From positions 816,660 through 880,659 of the forward strand of contig NZ_NJGY01000003.1 in NCBI RefSeq assembly GCF_002250505.1: a stretch of DNA of 64,000 nucleotides. The letters are read 5' to 3'. The notes beneath the pieces were generated by a model. It worked only from the letters and a program-made list of their open reading frames with translations. It had not been told where the DNA came from and made no database searches. This DNA comes from Janthinobacterium sp. PC23-8. Lineage in GTDB: Bacteria; Pseudomonadota; Gammaproteobacteria; Burkholderiales; Burkholderiaceae_D. The translations under genes and the position numbers were made by a program. Below, in pieces: positions 53,731 through 62,190 of the stretch (its first letter is position 1; every line of letters starts with the position of its first letter).

Positions 53731-54904
53731 CGGTTCTCCCCTCGTCAAAGGCGGCCTCGCAGTAGGCGAAGTACATCTGCCAGACGCGCATGAAGTGCTG
53801 GTCGAACCCCTGTTCGGCAATCTCGTGCTCGGTAGCGCGGCAGCGGGCGTCCCAGCGGCGCAGCGTTTCGGCATAGTCGCGGCCAAACGCATGGCGCTGC
53901 AGCGGGCGCAGGCCGCACAGGCCGGCCTGGCGCTCGAAGCGCTCGATGCTCGGCAGCATGCCGCCCGGGAAAATATACTGCTGGATGAAATCGGTGCTGC
54001 TGCGGTAGCGCTCGAAATACTGTTCGCCGATGGTGATCGTCTGCACCAGCGCCTGGCCGCCCGGTTTCAGGCGCGCCGCCACGGTGCTGAAATACTGCGG
54101 CCAGTAGCGCTCGCCGACCGCCTCGAACATTTCGATCGAGACCACGGCGTCGTAGTGGCCATCGAGGTCGCGGTAGTCGCACAGGTCGAGCCGGACGCGG
54201 TCCTGCAGCGCCAGCTCATCGATACGGCCACGGGCGATCTCGAGCTGCGACGGCGAGATCGTCACGCCGTGCACATGGATGCCTTGCAGCGCCGCATATT
54301 CGGCAAAGCCGCCCCATCCGCAGCCAATTTCCAGCACGCGCTGGCCCGGTTGCAGTTGCAGCGTATCGATGATGCGCTGGTATTTGCGCTGCTGCGCCAC
54401 CAGCAGCGGCAAACTGTAGTCGCCGTCGAACAGCGCGCTCGAGTAGGTCCAGCTGGCGTCGAGCCACAGGCGGTAGAAATCGTTGCCGATGTCGTAGTGG
54501 GCATGGATGTTGCGCTCGCTGCCCTTGCGCGTATTTGGCCGCAGCCAGTGCCGCAGGCGGTACCAGCAGCGTGCCAGCGCGCCGCCGAACAGCAGCTGGT
54601 TCAGCGTTGCTTCGTTGGCAAGTGCCAGGCGCAGCAGCGCCGTCAGGTCGGGCGTGCCGACCATGCCGGCGGCATACGCCTCGGCAAAGCCGATGTCGCC
54701 GGCGCGCAGCATGCGCTGGCAGGCGCGCCAGTCGTGCAGTTGCAGGGTGGCGCCCGACACCGCATGGGCGTCGCCAAACACCATGCGCGTGTTGCACGGC
54801 GTGATCAGTTCGAGGTGCCCGTGGCGCAGATTGTTCAACAGCGAGAGGAACAGGCGGGCGCCGGCGGGCGCCGACACTGGTATGGTCGACAAGGTACGAT
54901 TCAT
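53699..54904 (-). CDS. Cyclopropane-fatty-acyl-phospholipid synthase-like methyltransferase
   Basis: A 401-residue SAM-dependent enzyme of the CFA synthase family acting on membrane lipids. The SAM site is VLEIGCGWGGFAEYAA near residue 196, preceded by AHYDIGNDFYRLWLDASWTY near 132, which is a family signature, and EMFEAVGERYWPQYF near 265. The N-terminal 100 residues form the lipid-binding helical domain. It overlaps the genes on both sides, so expression is tied to the operon. In related gene sets the enzyme methylates unsaturated fatty acids rather than making only cyclopropane rings, so the true product is uncertain. Confidence 0.9.
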   Translation of the reverse strand: MNRTLSTIPVSAPAGARLFLSLLNNLRHGHLELITPCNTRMVFGDAHAVSGATLQLHDWRACQRMLRAGDIGFAEAYAAGMVGTPDLTALLRLALANEATLNQLLFGGALARCWYRLRHWLRPNTRKGSERNIHAHYDIGNDFYRLWLDASWTYSSALFDGDYSLPLLVAQQRKYQRIIDTLQLQPGQRVLEIGCGWGGFAEYAALQGIHVHGVTISPSQLEIARGRIDELALQDRVRLDLCDYRDLDGHYDAVVSIEMFEAVGERYWPQYFSTVAARLKPGGQALVQTITIGEQYFERYRSSTDFIQQYIFPGGMLPSIERFERQAGLCGLRPLQRHAFGRDYAETLRRWDARCRATEHEIAEQGFDQHFMRVWQMYFAYCEAAFDEGRTDVVQFLLEKA

Positions 54905-55674
54905 TGCTCATGCTCCTGACGCATGGTGATGGGACGGATGGGGGCCGGTGGTTTGCTGTAAAACGGTACGTGCTTGAGCCATAGCCTCAAGGCCTGCCAG
55001 TGGATGCGCACGACGATGCCGATGCCCAGCAGCGGGTAGCGCAGCAGCGCGCCGAGCGCGCCGCGATCGGTCAGCGGCACCGGGCGCCCGCTGAGCGCGG
55101 TCTTGAGCAGCAGGCCTGCGTCGTCGTGATAGTCAAGCCCCGTGTAATGGTGTGCGCCACCGAGCCGGAAACGGAAGCGGTAGTGGCCCTGTACCTGGCA
55201 GAACGGCGATACATGCAACTGCTTGACGCAGGCGGCGCGCTCCTGGCCCGCCTCGCCGGTGATGCGCAGCAGGTAGCGGTGCGACTCGCCAAATGTGTTG
55301 TTGACCTCCGCCAGCACGGCGCGCAGCCGGCCGCCGGCGTCGTGGCAATGCCAGAAGCTGACGGGATTGAAGACGTAGCCGGCCACGCGCGGGAAGGTCT
55401 GCAGCCAGATCTCGCCATCGGCGTCGATTTCGTGTTCCAGCAGCAGCGCGCGCATCCATCGCTCCAGGCTGGAGCCGTCGCGCGGACCATGATCACGGCG
55501 GCGGATCGACAGCGGCCGCCAGCGATCCACGCCGAACCAGCGGCCATTGCACTGGTCGAGCCGGGCCAGGTTCAGGCGCACATAGAACACGGGATAGACG
55601 AAGCGGTGCGTCACGGGGCGCAGGCGCACATGGACTACCTGGCCGCGTACCAGCTGGGCGGGGCTGCCGTTCAT
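54901..55674 (-). CDS. DUF1365 family protein
   Basis: A 257-residue protein from ATG 55674 (MNGSPAQLVRGQVVHVRLRP). Recognisable segments are THRFVYPVFYVRLNLARLD near residue 22, PRVAGYVFNPVSFWHCHD near 95, EVNNTFGESHRYLL near 125 and KQLHVSPFCQVQGHYRFRF near 150, which hold most of the conserved His and aromatic residues of DUF1365. The family has no settled function and occurs next to flavin oxidoreductase and cyclopropane synthase genes, as here, with 4-base overlaps on both sides. Confidence 0.88.
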   Translation of the reverse strand: MNGSPAQLVRGQVVHVRLRPVTHRFVYPVFYVRLNLARLDQCNGRWFGVDRWRPLSIRRRDHGPRDGSSLERWMRALLLEHEIDADGEIWLQTFPRVAGYVFNPVSFWHCHDAGGRLRAVLAEVNNTFGESHRYLLRITGEAGQERAACVKQLHVSPFCQVQGHYRFRFRLGGAHHYTGLDYHDDAGLLLKTALSGRPVPLTDRGALGALLRYPLLGIGIVVRIHWQALRLWLKHVPFYSKPPAPIRPITMRQEHEQ

Positions 55675-56951
55675 GCCAGCGTGGCCCACGCCGGCGCCAC
55701 ATCGAACGCCGTGGCGATGCGCAGCGCCGATTTCAGTCCGTCCTCGTGGAAGCCGTAGCCGGTCCAGGCGCCCGCGTACCAGACGCCGCCGCTGCCCTGG
55801 ATGTGCGCCAGCTGCTGTTGCGAGCGGATCGTGGAATGGTCCATGATCGGATGGGCATAGTCGAATTTGTCCAGCACCGTGCCGGCTGCCGGCAGGACAT
55901 GCGGGTTGAGCGTGACCATCACCGGGGTGTCGAAGGGCAGCGCCTGCAGCTGGTTCAGCCAGTAGCTCACGCACACCGGGCGCTGGCCGGCCGCTGCGGC
56001 GCCCGCCAGGTAATTCCAGGCGGACCAGACCTTGCGCCTGCGCGGCATCAGCCTGGTGTCGGTGTGCAGCCAGGCGGCATTGGGCTGGTAGCGCACGCCG
56101 CCCAGGATGGCGCGTTCGTTTTCGCTGGCGTCGGCCAGCATGGCCAGCGTGGTGGGCGCATGCGTGGCCAGCACTGCGGCGTCGAAGCGTTCCGTGCCGG
56201 CGGCGCTGGTCACGAGCACTGCGCCGCCCTTGCGCCGCACCGAACGCACCGCGCTGCGCAGCCGGCAGTCGGGCAGGGTGGCGGCGATTTTGTCTACATA
56301 CTGGCGCGCGCCGCCGGCCACCGTGCGCCATTGCGGCCGCTTGCTGACCTGCAGCAAGCGGTGATTGAGGCAAAAGCGCAGGAAGGTCGCGGCGGGAAAG
56401 CGCAGGATGTCGTTCGGCGAACTGGACCAGATCGCCGCCGCCATCGGCAGCAGGTAGGCGTCGCGAAAGCGCGTGCCGTAGCCCTCGCGCTGCAGCAACT
56501 GGCCCAGCGTCAGGCCGGTCGCGTCCGCCAGTTCGAGGAAGCGCGCCGCATGGCCGTTGAAATGCAGGATGTCGCGCAGCATGGCCAGGAACGACGGCGA
56601 CAGCGCGTTGGCGCGCTGGGCGAAGACAGTATCGATGCTGGTGCCGGCCCATTCCAGCGCGCCGCCGTCCATCGACACGCCAAACGACATGTCGCTGGCG
56701 ATGCTGGCCACGCCCAGTTCGCCGAACAGGGCCACCAGGTTCGGATAGGTATGGTCGTTGTAGACCAGGAAGCCGGTATCGACGCCGTGGGTGCGACCTT
56801 CGAGCGTCACGTCGACGGTATGGGTGTGGCCACCCAGGTAGTCGCCCGCTTCGAACAGCACCACATCATGCTGGTGCCGGAGGAAGTAGGCGCTGGCCAG
56901 TCCGGCGATGCCGGAGCCGATGATGGCGATACGTTTGCGTGTGAGAGTCAT
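55671..56951 (-). CDS. FAD-dependent amine-oxidase-type oxidoreductase
   Basis: A 426-residue flavoprotein, first gene of the seven-gene operon. The dinucleotide-binding motif IAIIGSGIAGLASAYFLRHQ starts at residue 8, followed by LFEAGDYLGGHTHT and GVDTGFLVYNDHTYPNL. The C-terminal FAD segment GVWYAGAWTGYGFHEDGLKS is near residue 390. It belongs to the set that accompanies cyclopropane synthase/DUF1365 genes and probably desaturates or oxidises a fatty acyl chain. A TetR regulator lies divergent, 97 bases upstream. Confidence 0.88.
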   Translation of the reverse strand: MTLTRKRIAIIGSGIAGLASAYFLRHQHDVVLFEAGDYLGGHTHTVDVTLEGRTHGVDTGFLVYNDHTYPNLVALFGELGVASIASDMSFGVSMDGGALEWAGTSIDTVFAQRANALSPSFLAMLRDILHFNGHAARFLELADATGLTLGQLLQREGYGTRFRDAYLLPMAAAIWSSSPNDILRFPAATFLRFCLNHRLLQVSKRPQWRTVAGGARQYVDKIAATLPDCRLRSAVRSVRRKGGAVLVTSAAGTERFDAAVLATHAPTTLAMLADASENERAILGGVRYQPNAAWLHTDTRLMPRRRKVWSAWNYLAGAAAAGQRPVCVSYWLNQLQALPFDTPVMVTLNPHVLPAAGTVLDKFDYAHPIMDHSTIRSQQQLAHIQGSGGVWYAGAWTGYGFHEDGLKSALRIATAFDVAPAWATLA

Positions 56952-57001
56952 GTGATTTTCTTTGTTATCATGGTCGCAGTTCTACCGGTGTGATAATATT
57001 A

Positions 57002-57035
57002 CTACTGACCAACAACAAAAGCTACTGATTAGTAG
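57002..57035. promoter_or_regulatory. Repeated CTACTGA sites and palindrome in the TetR/operon gap
   Basis: CTACT-GATT-AGTAG (57022-57035) is an inverted repeat, and its left half CTACTGA recurs at 57002-57008, exactly 20 bases away (two helical turns). The sites lie in the 97-base gap between the flavin oxidoreductase and TetR genes, just before the TetR ATG at 57049. They are likely binding sites of that regulator. Confidence 0.6.
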
Positions 57036-57048
57036 CGGAAATTTACCG

Positions 57049-57654
57049 ATGAGTATTCTTCCAAGACTGAGCTTCAAGAATCAAGCCTTCAAATTGCGCG
57101 AAAGCGCGATCCTCGATGCGACCACCTCGGTGCTCAGCCAGAAGGGCTATGACCTGATGACCATGGACGATGTCGCCGGCGCCGTCGGTATTTCCAAGCC
57201 CAGCCTGTACAAGCACTTCAAGTCCAAGGAGGAGCTGGTGGGGGAGGCGCTGATACGCCTGCTCGATGGCGCGCTCGATTACGTGGCGGCGCTCGATCCC
57301 TCGCACGGGCCGGTGCACAAGCTGTCGTCCCTGCTGGAGTGGGCCTTGCGCGTGCGCCTCGATGGCGGCTTGCCGTTCCTGCCGTCGACCAGCCCGCACG
57401 TGCGCGACATGTTGATCCGCAATGTGAAGTACATGCTGCGCATCATGAAGCTGAACCGGCAACTGGAGGCCCTGGTGAAGCAGGCGCAGCAGCAAGGACT
57501 GCTGAGCCGGGAGCTGCCGACCGACGTCATCTTGTACAGCTACTATGCGCGCACCTGCGATCCGGCCGTCGAATACCTGCAGAAATACAGCAAGATGGCA
57601 AACGACGATATCGTGCAGCACATGCTGAAGGTGACGTTTGACGGCTTCCATTGA
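57049..57654 (+). CDS. TetR/AcrR-family regulator of the lipid operon
   Basis: A 201-residue regulator from ATG 57049 (MSILPRLSFKNQAFKLRES). The HTH is AILDATTSVLSQKGYDLMTM then DDVAGAVGISKPSLYKHFKS at about residues 20-62, ending in the standard KEELVGEAL helix. The helical C-terminal domain should bind a small ligand, perhaps a lipid. Located divergent from the seven-gene lipid operon with likely operator sites between. A terminator follows the gene. Confidence 0.88.
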   Translation: MSILPRLSFKNQAFKLRESAILDATTSVLSQKGYDLMTMDDVAGAVGISKPSLYKHFKSKEELVGEALIRLLDGALDYVAALDPSHGPVHKLSSLLEWALRVRLDGGLPFLPSTSPHVRDMLIRNVKYMLRIMKLNRQLEALVKQAQQQGLLSRELPTDVILYSYYARTCDPAVEYLQKYSKMANDDIVQHMLKVTFDGFH

Positions 57655-57715
57655 AACTGGCGCTGCCCGATGAGGGAACGCTTACGCCCTGCGCGTGACA
57701 GTCATTCTGATATCA

Positions 57716-57743
57716 AAGGCGACCAAGGTCGCCTTCTTCTTTT
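57716..57743 (+). terminator. Intrinsic terminator after the TetR gene
   Basis: AAGGCGACC and GGTCGCCTT form a perfect inverted repeat separated by two bases and are followed by CTTCTTTTC, a T-rich tail. It starts 62 bases past the TetR stop. Confidence 0.7.
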
Positions 57744-57914
57744 CAACGGCCTCCTGGATCGGCTGTCCGAGCGTCGCATCCATGCGCCGCCGGGCCACTG
57801 TGGCGCGCCGTGTCTTTATTGCACCTGACCTCCCAATTGGTACATGACGCCGCGCCGGCGCCGTCCCTACACTGGACTGGCTGTATCCAATAAAAACTTA
57901 AATCAGGAGTAATC

Positions 57915-59660
57915 ATGCAATTGAAAACACCTACGTTGCGCCACCTCGTCGCCGGGCTGTTCGGCGTGCTGGCGCTGGCGTCGGCCGGCGCGGCGCCACC
58001 CAAGCCGCAAGCGGCGGACCTGGTGGTGCGCAACGGCCAGATCCGCACCATGGCCAGGCCGGCCGAACAAGTGCAGGCGTTTGCCGTGCGCGACGGCCGC
58101 TACGTCGCTGTCGGCAGCAACGCCGCCATCGACCGCCTGGTCGGCCCCGCCACGCGCGTGGTCGATCTGGCCGGCGCCATGGTCATGCCGGGCATTAACG
58201 ATGTCCACATGCATCCGCTCGACGGCTCTTACGAGGACCTGTTCTCCTGCAATTTCGGGCCGGAAAGCGGTCTGCCGCAAATCCTTGCCCGCGTGACCGA
58301 CTGCGCCAGCCGCGCTGCGCCCGGCGACTGGATCGTCGGCGGCGCCTGGGGCGGCGCGCTGCTGACCAAGCTGTCGACGCCGGCCGCGCTCGCCGAGCTC
58401 GACCGCGTCAGCGCCGGCCATCCGGTGGTGTTGCGCGACGACTCCTTCCACAACCGCTGGGTCAATAGCGCCGCGCTCGGCCTGGCCGGCATCACGGCCA
58501 CCAGCGTTTCGCCGGGCAACGGCGTGATCGAGAAGGACCCTGCCAGCGGCGCGCCGACCGGCATGCTCAAGGAATTCGCCGCCTTCGCCACGATCGAGCA
58601 GGCCATTCCGGCGCGCACCGAGGCGCGCCTGGCACAGGCGGCGGCCGCCGCCGGCGCCAAGCTGAGCGCCTTTGGCATCACCGCCGTCCAGGATGGCTAC
58701 GACAACGCGGCGATGCTCAAAGTGTGGCGCCAGACCGACCTTGACGGCAAGCTGCCCTTGCACATGGTGGCCTCGCTGGCGTCGTCGCCGTCGGCCAGCC
58801 CGGACGATCCGGCCACGCTGGCGCTGCTTGACGCCCGCCCCGGCCTGGCCAGCCCCCATCTGCACCCGACCTTCGTCAAGCTGTTTCTCGACGGCGTGCC
58901 GCCGGCCCGCACCGCCGAGTTTCTCAGCCCCTACCTGCCCGACCAGGAGCACGGCGCCCACTTCCACGGCAAGAGCAACTACACCCGCGCGCAACTGGCC
59001 GACTGGCTCACGGCGCTCGACAGGCGCGGCATCGCCGTCAAGATGCACGCCACCGGCGACGGCTCGCTGCGCCTGGCGCTCGACGCCATCGCCGACGTAC
59101 GCAAGCGCAACGGCATGCCGGGGCAGCGCCACCAGATCGCCCACGCGTCGTTCATCGCCGACAGCGACATCGGCCGCTTCAGGCAACTGAACGTGACGGC
59201 CGATATCTCGCCGATGCTGTGGTATCCGACCGGCCCTGGCATGGCCATGAACGCCGTCATCGGTCCCGAGCGCGCCAACCACATCTTCCCGGTACGCAGC
59301 CTGGTCAAGGCCGGCGCGCTGGTCGCCGGCGGCTCCGACTGGCCGGCCGGCCAGGCCACGCCCGACCCCTGGCTCGGCATCGAAGGCCTGGTCACGCGCC
59401 GCGACCCGCTCGGCCGCATCCCCGGCGCGCTGTGGCCGGAACAGGCGGTCGACCTCGACACCGCCTTGCGCATCTACACCATCAACAGCGCCACCGCGAT
59501 GGGCCTGGGCGCCACCACCGGTTCAATCGCGCCGGGCAAGTCGGCCGACTTCATCGTGCTGAACCAGAATCTGTACGCCGTGCCGGTCGAACGGATCCAT
59601 GACACCAGGGTGGAACAGACCTATTTCCAGGGCCGCCCCGTGTATATCCGACCACGCTGA
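57915..59660 (+). CDS. YtcJ-type metal-dependent amidohydrolase, second paralogue
   Basis: A 581-residue exported amidohydrolase with a signal peptide (LVAGLFGVLALASAGAAPP). Metal-binding HxH is in INDVHMHPLDG near residue 95-100, the distal histidine region VKMHATGDGSLR near 375, and the last metal aspartate in GGSDWPAGQATPDPW near 472. It ends SADFIVLNQNLYAVP, typical of YtcJ proteins. It has the same size and domain order as the gene at the left edge but is clearly diverged. A good ribosome site (CAGGAG) precedes the ATG. The outer-membrane protein gene follows by 72 bases, so the pair may import and hydrolyse one aromatic or amide substrate. Confidence 0.88.
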   Translation: MQLKTPTLRHLVAGLFGVLALASAGAAPPKPQAADLVVRNGQIRTMARPAEQVQAFAVRDGRYVAVGSNAAIDRLVGPATRVVDLAGAMVMPGINDVHMHPLDGSYEDLFSCNFGPESGLPQILARVTDCASRAAPGDWIVGGAWGGALLTKLSTPAALAELDRVSAGHPVVLRDDSFHNRWVNSAALGLAGITATSVSPGNGVIEKDPASGAPTGMLKEFAAFATIEQAIPARTEARLAQAAAAAGAKLSAFGITAVQDGYDNAAMLKVWRQTDLDGKLPLHMVASLASSPSASPDDPATLALLDARPGLASPHLHPTFVKLFLDGVPPARTAEFLSPYLPDQEHGAHFHGKSNYTRAQLADWLTALDRRGIAVKMHATGDGSLRLALDAIADVRKRNGMPGQRHQIAHASFIADSDIGRFRQLNVTADISPMLWYPTGPGMAMNAVIGPERANHIFPVRSLVKAGALVAGGSDWPAGQATPDPWLGIEGLVTRRDPLGRIPGALWPEQAVDLDTALRIYTINSATAMGLGATTGSIAPGKSADFIVLNQNLYAVPVERIHDTRVEQTYFQGRPVYIRPR

Positions 59661-59732
59661 TACATAGCGCCACTCGATCGATCACCGCGCGGCGCCAGCC
59701 GGCGCCGCGCCCACCACATTCAAGGAATTATC

Positions 59733-60710
59733 ATGCGTTCATTCGTTTCGCGCCACCGTGCGCCGCTTCGTCACGTCCCGACCTTCGCCATCGCACGGCT
59801 AACCCCGCAGCTGGCCGCGCTGTGCGCCACCTTGCTGGCCTGCGGCGCCGCCCACGCCGTCGAAGGCGGCACGCCGATCACCCCGTTCGGCATCTACGAT
59901 TTCGGCGCCGGCATGTTGCCGCCGCCGACGGACCTGCCGGCCGTCGGCGTGCGCACCACCACGTATCACTCCAGCCAGTTGCGCGACAACCAGGGCAAGG
60001 CGGTGCCGATCGGCGTCGATCTGACCGTCAACAGTGTCGGCCTGGTCGCGATCAAAATGACCAGGGCCACCTTCCTGGGCGCCAACTATGGCTATGGCCT
60101 GATCGTGCCGGTGATGGACCTGAAGCTCGACCTGACCATCCCGACTCCGGCCGGTCCGATGCGCCAATCGGGCAGCAAGCGCATGCAGGGCGATATGCAG
60201 GTCATGCCGCTGGCGCTGCAATGGGTCTCGCCGGGCCTGTTCCAGTCGGCGGTGCTGACGGTGCAGGCGCCCACCGGTTCCTACGACAAGTCGCGCCTGG
60301 TCAACCCGGGCTCCAACCACTGGACCCTCGCGCCGTCCTACGGCGTCACCTACATCGGCGCCTCCGGTTTCGAGCTGTCGTCGAACCTGCAGCTGAACTT
60401 AAACAGCCGCAACCGCGATACCGGCTACCGCTCCGGCGCCGAGTTGCAACATGAGTTCGCTGCAGGCCAGCATGTCGGCGACTATACGTTCGGCGTGGGC
60501 GGTTTCATCTATCGCCAGATCAGCGATGACCACCTGCACGGCGTCAACGTGAGCAACCGCGCCAGTGTGAACGGGCTCGGCCCCAGCCTGAGTTTCGTGC
60601 GCCCCGGCTCGGGCCTGCCCGCCATCTGGCTGCACGCCTACAAGGAGTTCAACGGCAAGAACCGCTCGCAGGGCACGCAGGTGGCCCTGCGCTTGGCCTT
60701 CACGCTGTAA
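59733..60710 (+). CDS. Phenol_MetA_deg (SphA-like) outer-membrane protein
   Basis: A 325-residue beta-barrel protein with a long signal peptide ending near CGAAHAVEGG. Opening of the mature part EGGTPITPFGIYDFGAGMLP and the later segments VVPVMDLKLDLTIP-like strand, VQAPTGSYDKSRLVNPGSNHW and YGVTYI fit the meta-pathway phenol degradation family, thought to be channels for hydrophobic compounds. The last residue region ALRLAFTL ends in a strand. Its stop overlaps the convergent LuxR gene by 11 bases. Probably co-transcribed with the amidohydrolase. Confidence 0.8.
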   Translation: MRSFVSRHRAPLRHVPTFAIARLTPQLAALCATLLACGAAHAVEGGTPITPFGIYDFGAGMLPPPTDLPAVGVRTTTYHSSQLRDNQGKAVPIGVDLTVNSVGLVAIKMTRATFLGANYGYGLIVPVMDLKLDLTIPTPAGPMRQSGSKRMQGDMQVMPLALQWVSPGLFQSAVLTVQAPTGSYDKSRLVNPGSNHWTLAPSYGVTYIGASGFELSSNLQLNLNSRNRDTGYRSGAELQHEFAAGQHVGDYTFGVGGFIYRQISDDHLHGVNVSNRASVNGLGPSLSFVRPGSGLPAIWLHAYKEFNGKNRSQGTQVALRLAFTL

Positions 60711-61866
60711 AGGCGCGGTGAACGCAGCGGAACGGCGCGGCAGCCGTTCCGCCCGGGCCGGCGCCGTCGAGCACGTAGGCGGCCGCCGATGTCAGCAGCA
60801 GCGCCACCAGCTCGGCCTGGCGCGTGGTGCCGGTCTTGGCGAATACCTGCTTGACCTGGCCGCGCACGGTGCCAACGCCGACGCCGCGCTGCGCCGCATA
60901 CTGTTCCAGCGTGTTGCCGGCCACCAGGCCGACCGCCAGCCGCGCTTCGGCCCCGCTGAGGCCAAACAGGCAGGCGACGACGTCGGCCGAGATGGCGGCG
61001 CCGGCGCCGGCGCGGCTGAGCACCAGCAACACCTCGCCGTCGCCGCACGCCGCTTGCGGCCCCGGCGGCGCGCGCAACACCAGCTGCAGCCGCTGGCCCT
61101 CCTCGCCGACGGTCAGCATGGCGCTGGCGCGGCGTCCGTCGGCGACCTCGGCGATCAACAGGCGCAAACGCCCGGCGTCGTCGCGCCTGGTCAGCCGCAG
61201 CTGGCCGTCGCGCCGCTCGATGCCGTGGCTGCCGTCGAGCAGCGCTGCAGCGCTGCGATTGCACCATTGCAACCGTCCTTCGCCATCGCACACAAGCATG
61301 GCGGCGCGCAGCTGATCGAGATGCCGGTACAAGCGTTGCTGCCGTTCGGCCTGGGCGCCCAGCGCCAGCTGCAGTTCATACGCCTGCCTCACATGCGGCG
61401 CCAGCGCGGCGAAGCGCGCCGCCTGCTCGACCGAAAAGTCGGCGCTGTCGCCGACCGCCCGGTGCAGCACCAGCGCCAGATAGGTGCCTTCGCCGGTGGC
61501 GCACAGCTTGCCCATGAAGCGCCCCAGGCTGCGCTCGGCCATTTGCGCCTGCAGGCGCGCCTGTTCGGCGTCGCCCGGGTCGAACAGATCTTCGTCGCGC
61601 ACCACCCGGTCCAGTCCGCGCACGATGCGGCGCATCGAGATGCGCGGATTGTCGGCGTTGGCCAGAGCGGTCTGTCGTCCTGTCAGCGTGGCGTGATCGG
61701 CGCTTGACCACGCCACCGCCAGGCCGTCGTGGCCGCGCTCGATGCGCTGCACCACGGCCGAGCGGGCGCCGGTCGCGCGGCAAAGCTGATCGAGCACGCC
61801 GGGCCAGCGCTCCGGTTCCCCGGGGCAGGCGTACAAATGGAGCAAAAGCTGATCCTGGAAGGTCAT
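60700..61866 (-). CDS. LuxR-type HTH regulator with PAS-like sensor part
   Basis: A 388-residue regulator from ATG 61866 (MTFQDQLLLHLYACPGEP), chosen for its AGGA ribosome site; an ATG at 61911 would add 15 residues. The HTH is at the C-terminus (LSGAEARLAVGLVAGNTLEQ then YAAQRGVGVGTVRGQVKQVF and AKTGTTRQAELVALLL). The middle (about 195-300) looks like a PAS domain. It converges on the outer-membrane gene and may regulate the amidohydrolase pair. The signal is unknown. Confidence 0.85.
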   Translation of the reverse strand: MTFQDQLLLHLYACPGEPERWPGVLDQLCRATGARSAVVQRIERGHDGLAVAWSSADHATLTGRQTALANADNPRISMRRIVRGLDRVVRDEDLFDPGDAEQARLQAQMAERSLGRFMGKLCATGEGTYLALVLHRAVGDSADFSVEQAARFAALAPHVRQAYELQLALGAQAERQQRLYRHLDQLRAAMLVCDGEGRLQWCNRSAAALLDGSHGIERRDGQLRLTRRDDAGRLRLLIAEVADGRRASAMLTVGEEGQRLQLVLRAPPGPQAACGDGEVLLVLSRAGAGAAISADVVACLFGLSGAEARLAVGLVAGNTLEQYAAQRGVGVGTVRGQVKQVFAKTGTTRQAELVALLLTSAAAYVLDGAGPGGTAAAPFRCVHRAFTA

Positions 61867-62190
61867 GCGAAAGTCCTGGGGCACAAGGGGGGAAGGTGGC
61901 AATGCGTGCATTGCTGTATGCAAGATTACAATAGCGGTGGCGACAATGCACCTGCCGATCGCGTCGCGGCCGGTTTTTTGCGTCGCCGATACCACAGCCG
62001 GCGCCGGACCTGCCCGGCACGGGCCGCATGGTGTATCATGTGAGCTACCCGGCACGTCGCGCGCGCACGATGATTTTTTGCGCCAGCGCTGGCGCCACCG
62101 CTGGCCCGGCCCCTGATTTTCAGGGGCTTTTTCGTTTTCCGGGCGGTGACTAACGGCGTCGCGCCTTCTACCCGCAATGGAGCATTGAAC
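61867..62190. other. 324-base gap with an isolated plus-strand terminator
   Basis: No coding gene is seen. It includes a perfect 16-bp palindrome GCGCCAGCGCTGGCGC (62080-62095) and a strong terminator at 62109-62135, followed by the permease ribosome site. As no plus-strand gene ends before this terminator, the region may give a short RNA or a leader of the permease mRNA. Confidence 0.45.
62109..62135 (+). terminator. Intrinsic terminator upstream of the permease gene
   Basis: GCCCCTGA (62109-62116) pairs perfectly with TCAGGGGC (62120-62127) over a 3-base loop, followed by TTTTTCG. The plus-strand tail is clear. The nearest upstream plus-strand gene ends at 60710, so the transcript it ends is not obvious. 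Confidence 0.75.

Noticed and set aside
57832-57839. CCAATTGG palindrome before the second amidohydrolase as a LuxR-type box
   Set aside because: Only 8 bp and not extended by further symmetry; too short to claim.
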